Source of the DNA: an uncultured Draconibacterium sp.
GTDB taxonomy: Bacteria; Bacteroidota; Bacteroidia; Bacteroidales; Prolixibacteraceae
Assembly (NCBI RefSeq): GCF_913063105.1
Contig: NZ_CAJXYQ010000027.1
Span: 1-38,738, forward strand
Direction of reading: 5' to 3'
Length of the DNA: 38,738 nt
Shown here: positions 18,579 to 26,546 of the stretch, piece after piece
Layout: every line of letters begins with the position of its first letter
Position numbering within the stretch: position 1 is the first letter of the stretch
The notes under the pieces: generated by a model
Told to the model about the DNA's origin: nothing
The model's input: only the letters and a program-made list of their open reading frames with translations
The model's database searches: none
Position numbers and translations under genes: made by a program

Positions 18579-20669
18579 ATGAAAAAACTTTATTTACTAC
18601 TAATTGCGTTATCGCTTGTTACCGGAGTAGCCGCGCAAAGCCATTTTCAACCGGCTTTTGATGGCAATGGCTACGACCATATGAACATTTACCTGGTGGA
18701 AGCCACCATTGAAGGCAGTGCGATGCAGGCCGGCGATGAAATTGCCGTTTTTGACGGCGATATTTGTGCCGGGGTGTTTGTCCTCTCCGAAGCCTTAATC
18801 GACAGCACCATTGGTTTTATTAATGCCTCCAAAGCCGACCAGGATACCTCCGGGGCCTACCTTAGCAACGGCTATACCCCCGGAAACGAACTTCGTTTTA
18901 AACTCTGGGATGCCAGCGAAGGCACTGAATACGACAATGTGGATATTACCTTTATTGACCCCGATAGCGGCCAGGAAACCCCTCCCGTACCCTTTACTGT
19001 GGGGGCTTCGGTGTTTGTGGGGCTGAATGCGTTTACTCCATGTGAATTAAGCATTTCTGATACCATATATTTTGCAGGATGGCAAGAAGAATTTTCATGG
19101 GTAAATATTATTACGACTTCAGATTGGTCGGTAATTTCATCACCCAACTGGGCTTATTTAAATCCAGCCAGTCATAGTACCGGACTGAATGTGCCCATTT
19201 TTGTGGAAACGAACCCGGGAGACAGCCGGATTGGTGAAATTGTAATTGAAGGCTGTGATGGAATAACAAAAAGTATTACTGTAAACCAACAAGGTGCACC
19301 CTGCCACCTTAATGTTTCGGATAGCTTGTTTGCTGTCGACTCCACAGGCGACACCCGTTACCTGGTGATTGATACCTATAAACCCTGGAGCATTAGCAGT
19401 ACTCCCGAATGGATAAGCTTTAGCCATACCTCAGGAATTGGACACGATACCGTAAATGTAAGCATCGACCCCAACGCCGGAACGGATAGAAACGGAAGTT
19501 TTGAAGTAGTTGGTTGTGATGGATTAACGGCAAGTGTTGAGGTGGTACAGGATGGGCCGGTACCATGTCTTGTAAGTTTATCAAAAACGTTATGGAATCA
19601 GCCTTCAGAGGAACATTCACGAGATGTAAGGGTATATTGTAATTCGACCTGGGAGTTAACTGCATATCCGGACTGGATTACCCCGGAACGTATGACAGGA
19701 GCCGATACCTCGTTATTGGGATTAGCATTGTCATCCAACATAGGAGTTCCGCGAAGTGGCGAAGTTGTATTTGAAACATGTGATGGAGTAACAGCAACGT
19801 TGGTGGTAAACCAGGATGGGCTTGAGCCGTGCCTTGTTTCATTTGCAGAAAGTTTAATAGACACTTCCTTTCCAGCAGTAATAATAGAAGTAGGTTTAAT
19901 ATGTAATTCTGATTGGCAAATTGTAGAATATCCTGAATGGTTATCAGTTAATCAATTAGCAGGCACAGGAGATACAACACTTCTGGTAGAGTTAACGGAG
20001 AATAGTTCCATAAGCCGAAGTGGAGATTTAGTAGTCATAACCTGTGAAGATGTACAAGCCTCATTAACAATTAATCAACGAGGTTCAGAACCATGTCTTG
20101 TAAGTTTATCAAAAACGTTATGGAATCAGCCTTCAGAGGAACATTCACGAGATGTAAGGGTATATTGTAATTCGACCTGGGAGTTAACTGCATATCCGGA
20201 CTGGATTACCCCGGAACGTATGACAGGAGCCGATACCTCGTTATTGGGATTAGCATTGTCATCCAACATAGGAGTTCCGCGAAGTGGCGAAGTTGTATTT
20301 GAAACATGTGATGGAGTAACAGCAACGTTGGTGGTAAACCAGGATGGGCCATTAAAAAGTGCCCAAATAACACCAAATATTTCTGTAAAAAAAGAATGGG
20401 AAATAAGTAAAATCTATCCCAATCCATTTTCAGAAGAGCTAAGAATTGAAATCAATAAAGAGAAAGGAGAAAACATACTATTTGTTATTTATGACATGCA
20501 AGGGCGTATAATTCAACGAAAGTCTAATGTATTGACTGAAGGTTTAAACACTTTTGATTGGGATGCCACCGATGCAAATGGCAATAAGATCCAACCGGGA
20601 TTATACATTTTGCAGTTACAATCCAATTTACGACGGGAAACCTTTAAAGTGGTCTACCAGGGCGAGTAA
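18579..20669 (+). CDS. T9SS-secreted BACON-repeat protein
   Basis: 696 aa. Signal peptide 1-20 (cleavage after GVAAQ). Residues 21-150 hold the same module found near the C-termini of the two giant proteins (GNGYDHMNIYL, GDEIAVFDGDICAG). Then come five BACON-like Ig domains of about 88 aa (starting near 152, 242, 329, 415 and 505), each beginning with a Cys and ending VNQxG or VVQDG, with the SDW/PDWI pattern of the family. Domains 3 and 5 are identical: the DNA repeat is 260 bp and perfect. The C-terminus, about 612-696, is a T9SS type A sorting domain (IYPNPFSEELRIEI ... GLYILQL). BACON domains are thought to bind glycans or act as spacers on the Bacteroidota surface. A strong terminator follows at 20700. 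The gene is intact and probably belongs functionally with the two giant T9SS genes upstream. Confidence 0.9.
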   Translation: MKKLYLLLIALSLVTGVAAQSHFQPAFDGNGYDHMNIYLVEATIEGSAMQAGDEIAVFDGDICAGVFVLSEALIDSTIGFINASKADQDTSGAYLSNGYTPGNELRFKLWDASEGTEYDNVDITFIDPDSGQETPPVPFTVGASVFVGLNAFTPCELSISDTIYFAGWQEEFSWVNIITTSDWSVISSPNWAYLNPASHSTGLNVPIFVETNPGDSRIGEIVIEGCDGITKSITVNQQGAPCHLNVSDSLFAVDSTGDTRYLVIDTYKPWSISSTPEWISFSHTSGIGHDTVNVSIDPNAGTDRNGSFEVVGCDGLTASVEVVQDGPVPCLVSLSKTLWNQPSEEHSRDVRVYCNSTWELTAYPDWITPERMTGADTSLLGLALSSNIGVPRSGEVVFETCDGVTATLVVNQDGLEPCLVSFAESLIDTSFPAVIIEVGLICNSDWQIVEYPEWLSVNQLAGTGDTTLLVELTENSSISRSGDLVVITCEDVQASLTINQRGSEPCLVSLSKTLWNQPSEEHSRDVRVYCNSTWELTAYPDWITPERMTGADTSLLGLALSSNIGVPRSGEVVFETCDGVTATLVVNQDGPLKSAQITPNISVKKEWEISKIYPNPFSEELRIEINKEKGENILFVIYDMQGRIIQRKSNVLTEGLNTFDWDATDANGNKIQPGLYILQLQSNLRRETFKVVYQGE
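19562..19821 (+). repeat. Perfect 260-bp in-frame repeat, copy 1
   Basis: Identical base for base to 20090-20349 and offset by 528 bp (176 codons, two BACON domains). It covers BACON domain 3 of the 696-aa protein. Confidence 0.97.
20090..20349 (+). repeat. Perfect 260-bp in-frame repeat, copy 2
   Basis: Second identical copy, covering BACON domain 5. The BACON domain between the copies (415-503) is clearly diverged, so this is either a recent duplication of a two-domain unit followed by replacement, or gene conversion. Confidence 0.97.
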
Positions 20670-20699
20670 TAATACTACATAGGAATACTACAACATATC

Positions 20700-20731
20700 A
20701 ACCGTCTTAGCTTTGTTAAGACGGTTTTTTT
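20700..20731 (+). terminator. Intrinsic terminator after the BACON gene
   Basis: Perfect 10-bp stem AACCGTCTTA / TAAGACGGTT (20700-20709 with 20717-20726), 7-base loop, then a run of T. It lies 30 bases after the stop codon. Confidence 0.88.
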
Positions 20732-20967
20732 ATGTTGTAAGAATTATAAAACTGAGAAATTGTAAAATTGCCAAATTGTTGAACGGCTAAACTGACTAAT
20801 GTAGTGATGAGTCGGTAATGCCGGATTTTATCCTTCTTACTATTAGTTGCTTGCAGGGCTCCATGATAAATTATTTGTAAACATTCTATATAGTAATGTT
20901 AAGCAAACATAAATTTGGTATAATAAACCAATGTTTCTTAACTTGAAGGGAATATTACTGATGTAAA

Positions 20968-21034
20968 CCGCCGGCTGGTCATCTATCCATCCATTAATTT
21001 TTCAGAATTCCGGAAAGGCAGAAGAAGCCGGCGG
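20968..21034 (+). promoter_or_regulatory. Leader hairpin upstream of the 228-aa paralogue
   Basis: CCGCCGGCT (20968-20976) pairs perfectly with AGCCGGCGG (21026-21034) across a 49-base loop, 35 bases before the ATG at 21069. The rest of the 20732-20967 spacer is AT-rich with nothing recognised. The other paralogue (32595-33350) also has a CCGG-containing hairpin in its leader. Confidence 0.4.
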
Positions 21035-21068
21035 AGCATCGGCAATATACCACTTAATTATTTATCTC

Positions 21069-21755
21069 ATGAGTTATCTTGATGATTTTAACAACTGGAA
21101 AGATGAAATTGAGAACTTTCCAAAGGAAGAGGTAAAACTTCCGAACAAACCCATTGACGAATATGTAGCCAGTGTAAATACTCTGGCCATCGACGCCAAT
21201 GAAGACCGCGCAGCACTGGAAGGAGCCGGCATGGAGGTCGGACTGATTGATGACCTGAAAACACTAAGTGCCGCACTGAGTTACCTGCAGGCCGATTGGA
21301 TGAGTATTTTTCGTGCCCGGGAAGGGGCAGTTATTGATTGGCGAGAAGAGGCACCGGGAGCCTTTACTTTTCGCGACGAATTATTACATCATTTTTCTTT
21401 TGCTTATCGCAATCGGGATGATGTAAAGAAAAAAGTAGCACGTATACGGGAAGGAGATAGCCAGGCGGATATGGTACAGGATTTACTGGAACTGGCTGTT
21501 GTAGGAGAGAAGTATCCGGAACCGCTGCAGGCTATAAATTTCGACTTAAGCCAATTAACAGAGGCACGGGGGCTCTCGCACCGGCTTTCGGAATTGCTGG
21601 CGGCTGCAAACGGTGCTGCCGACGATGGCAACCAGGCCAAAACATTACGCGACAAAGCCTACAGTTTACTCTTTCAAAAAGAAAGTATAGTCCGTGAATA
21701 CGGACGTTATGTGTTTTGGAAAGACGATGACAAACGCGGAAGGTACTACCGGTAA
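21069..21755 (+). CDS. Hypothetical protein, paralogue A of an array-associated family
   Basis: I do not recognise this 228-aa family. It has no signal peptide or membrane segment and is rich in Glu, Asp, Leu and Ala, so it is probably a soluble helical protein. It aligns over its whole length with the 251-aa product of 32595-33350: MSYLDDF vs MANQDDY at the N-terminus; WREEAPGAFTFRDELL vs WTEEAPAAFELRDELL; EKYPEPLQAINFDLSQL vs KENPEPLTAMGFDLSLL; TLRDKAYSLL vs VLRDKAYTHL; YVFWKDD vs FLFWNDK. Agreement at both N-termini supports this start. The gene is followed by a GC-rich hairpin and a 21-bp-period repeat array, and it borders the exopolysaccharide cluster pointing inward. The paralogue has the same layout at the far side. 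Function unknown; the conserved gene-hairpin-array unit suggests protein and array act together. Confidence 0.85.
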   Translation: MSYLDDFNNWKDEIENFPKEEVKLPNKPIDEYVASVNTLAIDANEDRAALEGAGMEVGLIDDLKTLSAALSYLQADWMSIFRAREGAVIDWREEAPGAFTFRDELLHHFSFAYRNRDDVKKKVARIREGDSQADMVQDLLELAVVGEKYPEPLQAINFDLSQLTEARGLSHRLSELLAAANGAADDGNQAKTLRDKAYSLLFQKESIVREYGRYVFWKDDDKRGRYYR

Positions 21756-21779
21756 ACTGGTAAAACCCTTGATTTTATT

Positions 21780-21819
21780 AGCCCCCCGGCAAGGTAGACC
21801 CTTCCCGGGGGGCTTTTTT
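21780..21819 (+). terminator. GC-rich hairpin plus T-run after paralogue A
   Basis: AGCCCCCCGG (21780-21789) pairs with CCGGGGGGCT (21805-21814). The stem extends past one C-C mismatch through AAGG/CCTT, and six T follow. It looks like an intrinsic terminator but is also the first part of the 21-bp array. Confidence 0.8.
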
Positions 21820-21940
21820 CAGGCCAACTGGCAAGGTAAGCCGCCCATCGGCAGTTTTTTTATTCCCCCCGGCACAGGGAAACCGTCCCCCGGCAAGGTT
21901 TTGGAATCCCCCGGCAATGGAAGCCCTCCCCCGGCAGTTT
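21783..21940 (+). repeat. Degenerate 21-bp-period array A (core CCCCCGGCA)
   Basis: Exact CCCCCGGCA occurs at 21783, 21866, 21887, 21908 and 21928. GGCA cores are also at 21830 and 21850, and a GGGG stretch fills the slot at 21808, so about eight units lie at 20-22 bp steps. Downstream of each core comes AGG or CAGGG, then a variable spacer of about 9 bases. Two units read GGCAGTTTTTT. It follows the stop codon of paralogue A by 27 bases and ends before a second terminator at 21964. Confidence 0.8.
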
Positions 21941-21963
21941 TTTGTGTCAATCGGTCGGGTAAT

Positions 21964-21996
21964 CCGAGTTTTAAGTAATATTTACTCGGTTTTTTA
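21964..21996 (+). terminator. Intrinsic terminator at the distal end of array A
   Basis: CCGAGT (21964-21969) pairs with ACTCGG (21984-21989), followed by TTTTTT. It reads in the direction of paralogue A, so array A lies between two terminator-like hairpins and may be transcribed when the first is passed. Confidence 0.65.
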
Positions 21997-22008
21997 TAGG
22001 AAAAATAA

Positions 22009-22857
22009 TTAAAGTTCTACCATGGGGACAGTTTCCCAGTTAATTTCGGCAGCAGCAGAGGTAATATCAAGAAAATGGAAATCCTTTAACCAATTCTGGA
22101 GTTTTTTTTCGGCGTTTTGTAAGCCTACGTAAGATTTAAATTTGCGAAACAGGGGTAACTCCTTTATAATTGGCTGATTTGGGTCAAAATCCCGGGGATG
22201 AAGATAGCTCATAACGTAGTCTGATTCTTTTGTCCATTTTTTCAATAAAGAATATGGCGTTAAACGGAAATAACCACCTCCTGAAAAAATTAATTGTTTA
22301 TTAAAAAGTGTGGTATAGTTGATGGGAAGCTCCTTTATCGTAAGTCCATTATATTTTAGCAAGGAAGGAACCGGAGATCTGTAAGCAGGTAAACCACCAT
22401 GTGCTCGTGCAGCTGGAAAAATTGAGCAATCAATTTCAATACCCAAATCGATAAGAATTTCAAAGGTCCAAAGATTATCTTGTCGTATTGAAAAGCCGGG
22501 AGCCCGAAAATATCTTATCTTTTCACCGGTAAGATCTTCAAGCGTTTTAATGGAGTACTCTACGTCGGTTTTAAATTCTAAAGGAGATTGTTCGTATGCT
22601 AATTGATGAAGGCTTGTATGCGAACCAATTTCATATCCGCTATTGGAAATCTCCTTTATTATTTCCGGATATTTTTCAGCAATCCAACCTAAGCAAAAGA
22701 ATGTGGCTTTTTGATTGTTTTTCTCTAAAATATGAAAAATCCGTTCCATATTTTTATGGATCCGGATTTCATAATTGCCCCATTCATTGACAGTTTTGGT
22801 GGAATCATTATCTAAGATATGAAACCATTCTTCTATGTCAAAAGTAAGAATCTTCAT
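22009..22857 (-). CDS. Polysaccharide deacetylase (NodB fold)
   Basis: Removes N-acetyl groups from polysaccharide or oligosaccharide by the metal-dependent CE4 mechanism. 282 aa. The N-terminal motif is TFDIEEW (D7), the metal-ligand motif is H80-TSL-H84 (GSHTSLHQ), and FRAPGFS at 118-123 is the third conserved motif. The C-terminal part (LPINYTTLFNKQLIFSGGG, YLHPRDFD) matches the exopolysaccharide-associated subgroup with a DUF3473-like tail. No signal peptide is seen, so it is probably cytoplasmic or acts before export. It is the last gene of the cluster; its ATG overlaps the stop of the acetyltransferase gene by 4 bases (ATGA), indicating translational coupling. Confidence 0.88.
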   Translation of the reverse strand: MKILTFDIEEWFHILDNDSTKTVNEWGNYEIRIHKNMERIFHILEKNNQKATFFCLGWIAEKYPEIIKEISNSGYEIGSHTSLHQLAYEQSPLEFKTDVEYSIKTLEDLTGEKIRYFRAPGFSIRQDNLWTFEILIDLGIEIDCSIFPAARAHGGLPAYRSPVPSLLKYNGLTIKELPINYTTLFNKQLIFSGGGYFRLTPYSLLKKWTKESDYVMSYLHPRDFDPNQPIIKELPLFRKFKSYVGLQNAEKKLQNWLKDFHFLDITSAAAEINWETVPMVEL

Positions 22858-23429
22858 AGACGTTTTGGAATTTGTTTAATAACTTTTGCCGGACGACCTG
22901 AGGCAATTGTCCAGGCCGGAATATCTTTAGTTACCAATGAGCCTGCACCAATTATCGCCCCCTCTCCAATGGTTACACCTGGCATTACTATTGTTTCCAT
23001 CCCTATAAGGCAGCCTTTCTTTAAATGAATCTTTTTTCTATGGTAGGGGAGTTTGGAATAATCATCATCAACATAATAGTTGCTTAAATCTCTTTGGTGG
23101 CATAACAATAAACAACGGTTGGCTATATGTACATGGTCTTCAATTTCTATTAAGCCGGCATTGTTAAAGTCCATCCAGACTTCGTAACCAATAAAAGTAT
23201 CTTCTCCTACCTGAGCGCCAATCCAGCGCCAGATAATCGGACGGATTTTTCGGTAATTCAATGGTGAAAGAATAACAGAGTACATACAATATTTTAGCAA
23301 AAGTGCATTTTTAATTCCCTTTAACGCTCTATATATTGCTTTAAAAAAGGAAATATCACCGTATTCTTCTTCCGAAAAGTTTAACCCAATAAATTTTAAG
23401 AATCGATAGGTTATGCTTGTTTTGGCCAT
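22854..23429 (-). CDS. WcaF-like acetyltransferase (left-handed beta-helix)
   Basis: 191 aa. Acetyl-CoA-dependent O-acetyltransferase of the colanic-acid WcaF type, acting on a sugar of the repeat unit. The N-terminal part SPLNYRKIRPIIWRWIGAQVGE is typical of WcaF. Hexapeptide repeats follow (VGEDTFIGYEVWMDFNNAG, MPGVTIGEGAIIGAGSLVTK), ending in the family hallmark ASGRPAKVIK. H-containing CHQRDL in the middle is the likely catalytic loop. It lies 3 bases after the GT2 gene and overlaps the deacetylase by 4 bases, within the operon. Confidence 0.88.
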   Translation of the reverse strand: MAKTSITYRFLKFIGLNFSEEEYGDISFFKAIYRALKGIKNALLLKYCMYSVILSPLNYRKIRPIIWRWIGAQVGEDTFIGYEVWMDFNNAGLIEIEDHVHIANRCLLLCHQRDLSNYYVDDDYSKLPYHRKKIHLKKGCLIGMETIVMPGVTIGEGAIIGAGSLVTKDIPAWTIASGRPAKVIKQIPKRL

Positions 23430-23432
23430 GCT

Positions 23433-24209
23433 CTACATTTTTGCTAGAATGAATTGTTTTATTTTTCGCGATAGTTTCAACGGAATGGTGTAGAAAGGTA
23501 TTTTTAAGTTGTTATCTCTCCAGGCAGCTACACATTCTTTATTGTGTGATATTATACTCTTAATACCACTTGAACTAATACCCCCTAAGCTAAATTTTAC
23601 AATAAACTCATCAAGTAAGTTGATATTAATTTTATGGATATGCACGAACCGAAGAAATAGTTCATAATCCGCAGCAATTTTATAGTGAAGGCTATAAAGT
23701 CCATATTGCTCGAACAGTTCTCTTTTTGCATAAAAGCTTTGGTGCGATGGAAACCACCCAATTTTTAAAAGATTATCTCGAAAGTGGGGGCTTTTATTAA
23801 TCCTTACAACATTCTCTCCATCATCGGAATAGATTTTACTATGCCCATATATGGCATCAATATCATTTGATTCGAAATGGTCTGCAATTTTCTCGATAGT
23901 CAAATCTTCATATAAGCAATCTCCGGAGTGTATCAAGCCAACAATGTCTCCACTGGCTAACTTTAGTCCCTTGTTTATGGCATCATATATTCCCTTATCA
24001 GGTTCGCTAATCCATTTAGAAATATGGTCGTCGTATTTTTCTATTATTTCTACTGTTTTATCATTTGATGCTCCATCAATAATGATATACTCAATATTTT
24101 TATAGGTCTGATTAATAACACTCTGAATTGTTGGTTCAAGAGTTGCTTGACTGTTAAAACAAATTGTAATAATTGATATTTTCAAGTTTTTTTGTATTGA
24201 AAGTTTCAC
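23433..24209 (-). CDS. Family 2 glycosyltransferase
   Basis: 258 aa, GT-A fold inverting glycosyltransferase of the WcaE-like kind, adding a sugar from a nucleotide donor to the lipid-linked repeat unit on the inner face of the membrane. Opening strand ISIITICFNS, then TIQSVINQTYKNIEYIIIDG, the donor-site motif IDGASND, EPDKGIYDAINKGLKLASGD and HSGD, which takes the place of the DxD metal site. Its 5' end is 24 bases from the preceding GT4 gene, in the same operon. Confidence 0.88.
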   Translation of the reverse strand: MKLSIQKNLKISIITICFNSQATLEPTIQSVINQTYKNIEYIIIDGASNDKTVEIIEKYDDHISKWISEPDKGIYDAINKGLKLASGDIVGLIHSGDCLYEDLTIEKIADHFESNDIDAIYGHSKIYSDDGENVVRINKSPHFRDNLLKIGWFPSHQSFYAKRELFEQYGLYSLHYKIAADYELFLRFVHIHKININLLDEFIVKFSLGGISSSGIKSIISHNKECVAAWRDNNLKIPFYTIPLKLSRKIKQFILAKM

Positions 24210-24233
24210 TGTGACTTAAAGGTGTTTATCATC

Positions 24234-25286
24234 TTAATTATTTTCCCATAATTCTCTATATACCTTTATATATTCAGAAGCCATTTTATTCCAAGAAAAT
24301 CTAGCGGCATTTTGAAGTCCTAATTCGATATGTTGGTTTCTAGTCTCATGATCCTCTAGTCGTTGAAAAGCTTTTCCTATTTCTTTAGTGTTTACATTGT
24401 TAAGTAATATTCCCGAATCTGAAAGAACTTCAGGCAAGGATGATTTGTTTGCAGCGATTACGGGGCAACCTGCACTTTGTGCTTCAATCACAGGAATTCC
24501 AAAACCCTCATACAATGAAGGGTATACTAGACAAAATGCCTTATTGTACAGGGTGTTTAATTCTTCATTGCTAATTAATTCTTTATGCGAGTAACGTTCT
24601 TCACCTAATGACTTTAATAATTCAAGTTCATGTTCTTCTAGTTGTCCTCCTCCCACAATAATTAGCTTTTTAGAAGTTTCTGTTTTTAAAGCTTCAACCA
24701 CAACTTTAAAATTTTTGTAATCATTACGTTTTCCTACAAATAGAACAAACTCTTCAGTTTGGAGTCTATTTTCAAGCCTGTAAAACTCTTCAGATTTTCC
24801 ATTATTAACAACGTATACTTTTGAAGAACTAATTTTAGGAAGATAATGCAATAAATCCTTTTTAGTATTCTGAGAAACACAGATTATGGCATCGGCATCA
24901 AATAAACTATTTTTCATTAAGTACCACTTTATGGTTTTTACAAAATAGTTCTGGTTAAATGTTTTGTCGATAAAGTCATGGAGTGTTACAACATTTAGTG
25001 CATTCGGATTATTACATGTTCTGTATATCGATGAATGGAAAATAAACTTATTACTGCACCTAAATTTAGCTTTAGTTATTTTATTGATTTTGGGGTTGAT
25101 ACTAAAACGGTGTTCAATTTTAGACTGCGGGAGTATCAAATGTTTTCGGAAAATGTTTTGGTTGCTCCATTCAATATATTTCAGAATGTATTTCTTGTCG
25201 ATGTTAGTTAACAAGCCTGCCCAAACCGCGGAAACACCACCCGCTTTCTGAAGAGAGAAGGCTAAGTTGTCATATACAATTTTCAT
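24234..25286 (-). CDS. GT4-type glycosyltransferase
   Basis: 350 aa, GT-B fold retaining glycosyltransferase. The N-terminal acceptor domain starts MKIVYDNLAFSLQKAGGVS. The C-terminal Rossmann domain has FVGKRNDYKNFKVVVEAL and the diagnostic EX7E motif in YPSLYEGFGIPVIEAQSAGC, followed by LPEVLSDSGILLN. It resembles mannosyltransferase-like members, but donor and acceptor cannot be read from sequence. It is 18 bases after the polymerase gene. Confidence 0.88.
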   Translation of the reverse strand: MKIVYDNLAFSLQKAGGVSAVWAGLLTNIDKKYILKYIEWSNQNIFRKHLILPQSKIEHRFSINPKINKITKAKFRCSNKFIFHSSIYRTCNNPNALNVVTLHDFIDKTFNQNYFVKTIKWYLMKNSLFDADAIICVSQNTKKDLLHYLPKISSSKVYVVNNGKSEEFYRLENRLQTEEFVLFVGKRNDYKNFKVVVEALKTETSKKLIIVGGGQLEEHELELLKSLGEERYSHKELISNEELNTLYNKAFCLVYPSLYEGFGIPVIEAQSAGCPVIAANKSSLPEVLSDSGILLNNVNTKEIGKAFQRLEDHETRNQHIELGLQNAARFSWNKMASEYIKVYRELWENN

Positions 25287-25304
25287 AGACTATATTAATT
25301 CTTA

Positions 25305-26528
25305 TTATGCAGCTAACTTACTTTTTCCAGATTCATAATCCAATAAGAAAAATAGAAGCCAAAAAACAAATACTATTATTCCATCCCGAAGAATAACTTC
25401 TAGGTTGGCAAGAGTTATAAATGTGATTAAGAAAACATACTTTGGATAAGTTTCTATCCTTTTATTCTTTAGGACTGTTAAGAAAAGAAATGCCATTAAC
25501 ATTAATACTAAAAGTAATCCAAAAGCTCCTATCTCAACAATAAATGATAAATAAAAATTATGGGGAGAACTAGCTTTTGTTTTTATCGGTTCTAATTCTG
25601 ATAGTTTTGCTCTTTGTAATGGGATAAGGTTATTTCCAGCACCTAGAAGAATAGAATTGTTTTTATAGATGTCAAATGTATGACTCCACCTATCATCCCG
25701 TCCGGAAGTTACATCTTCGGCTTGAAAACGATAGGTTAAAATGTCAAGTACATAGTAGTTCTTATTAAGGTAGGTTATGAATGCAATTAGAAAAAAAACT
25801 AATAAGATTGATTTGGGAGAGCATAAGGAATTAACCAAATATCTTCTATTATCTATGAATATTACAATAAGGAAACTTAAAATTGGACCTCTTGAAAGCG
25901 TTAACAAAATTGCAATTGCTGTTAGTAGTTTTATTCCATTTTTGATTAGTTCGTGGCTGTTATATAAATAAACTAATATTCCACTTAAAATTAAAAGGAA
26001 ATAACCAGACCCGATTGATGAACCAATAGTTGATCCAATTCTATATATTCCTCCTTGATCTCTAAGTCTATGGGCAGTTTCAATATTAATAATACCAAGT
26101 GGGACTAATACTTGCTGAATGCAAATATAGGTAAAGTAGAATAGTAAAATGATTTTTAGTACTCTAATGTGTTCTGTCTTTATTGTAAAAGAGCAGAATA
26201 ATAAACCATAAAAAAAGAAGTCGAGTGAAATTAGGAAATGTGAAAACCAATTATTGTTTTGATTTCCTAATCCAGATAAGAAAGAAAGAAAAACACCTAT
26301 TGTAAGTAGGATTATAATAATTTTCCGAGTTTTGTCGAAACTTCCCTTAAGGATATTGAAAAAGATAATTGGAAAATAAATTACTTCAGTATAAAATAAA
26401 TTATAATCTAGAATCTTAAAAGATAACATAGATTCAATACCCCAGGGAAAAGTCCATTGTAAAATAGGAGTTAATAGAATTAAAAAAATTAGAATACTGT
26501 TTAAGAGGATGGAGTTACGAACTTTCAT
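25305..26528 (-). CDS. O-antigen/exopolysaccharide polymerase (Wzy/O-antigen ligase family)
   Basis: 407 aa, almost entirely hydrophobic, about 10-12 membrane segments. The large periplasmic loop has the family pattern SGRDDRWSHTFDIYKNNSIL-LGAGNNL and the conserved HNFYLSFIVEIGAFGLL. It would join lipid-linked repeat units in the periplasm. O-antigen ligase uses the same fold; because the cluster has a flippase and no lipid A genes, polymerase is the better call. Very AT-rich, as are its neighbours. Confidence 0.82.
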   Translation of the reverse strand: MKVRNSILLNSILIFLILLTPILQWTFPWGIESMLSFKILDYNLFYTEVIYFPIIFFNILKGSFDKTRKIIIILLTIGVFLSFLSGLGNQNNNWFSHFLISLDFFFYGLLFCSFTIKTEHIRVLKIILLFYFTYICIQQVLVPLGIINIETAHRLRDQGGIYRIGSTIGSSIGSGYFLLILSGILVYLYNSHELIKNGIKLLTAIAILLTLSRGPILSFLIVIFIDNRRYLVNSLCSPKSILLVFFLIAFITYLNKNYYVLDILTYRFQAEDVTSGRDDRWSHTFDIYKNNSILLGAGNNLIPLQRAKLSELEPIKTKASSPHNFYLSFIVEIGAFGLLLVLMLMAFLFLTVLKNKRIETYPKYVFLITFITLANLEVILRDGIIVFVFWLLFFLLDYESGKSKLAA

Positions 26529-26546
26529 ATAAACTGTTACTCATTT

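Noticed and set aside
21783..21940. CRISPR-like array or heptad-repeat protein on the plus strand (open frame 21694-21978)
   Set aside because: Units are 21 bp, degenerate and adjoining, without the equal unique spacers of CRISPR. The open frame overlaps paralogue A out of frame, and the equivalent array B can encode a heptad peptide only on the strand opposite to its gene, with a different sequence, so peptide coding is unlikely.
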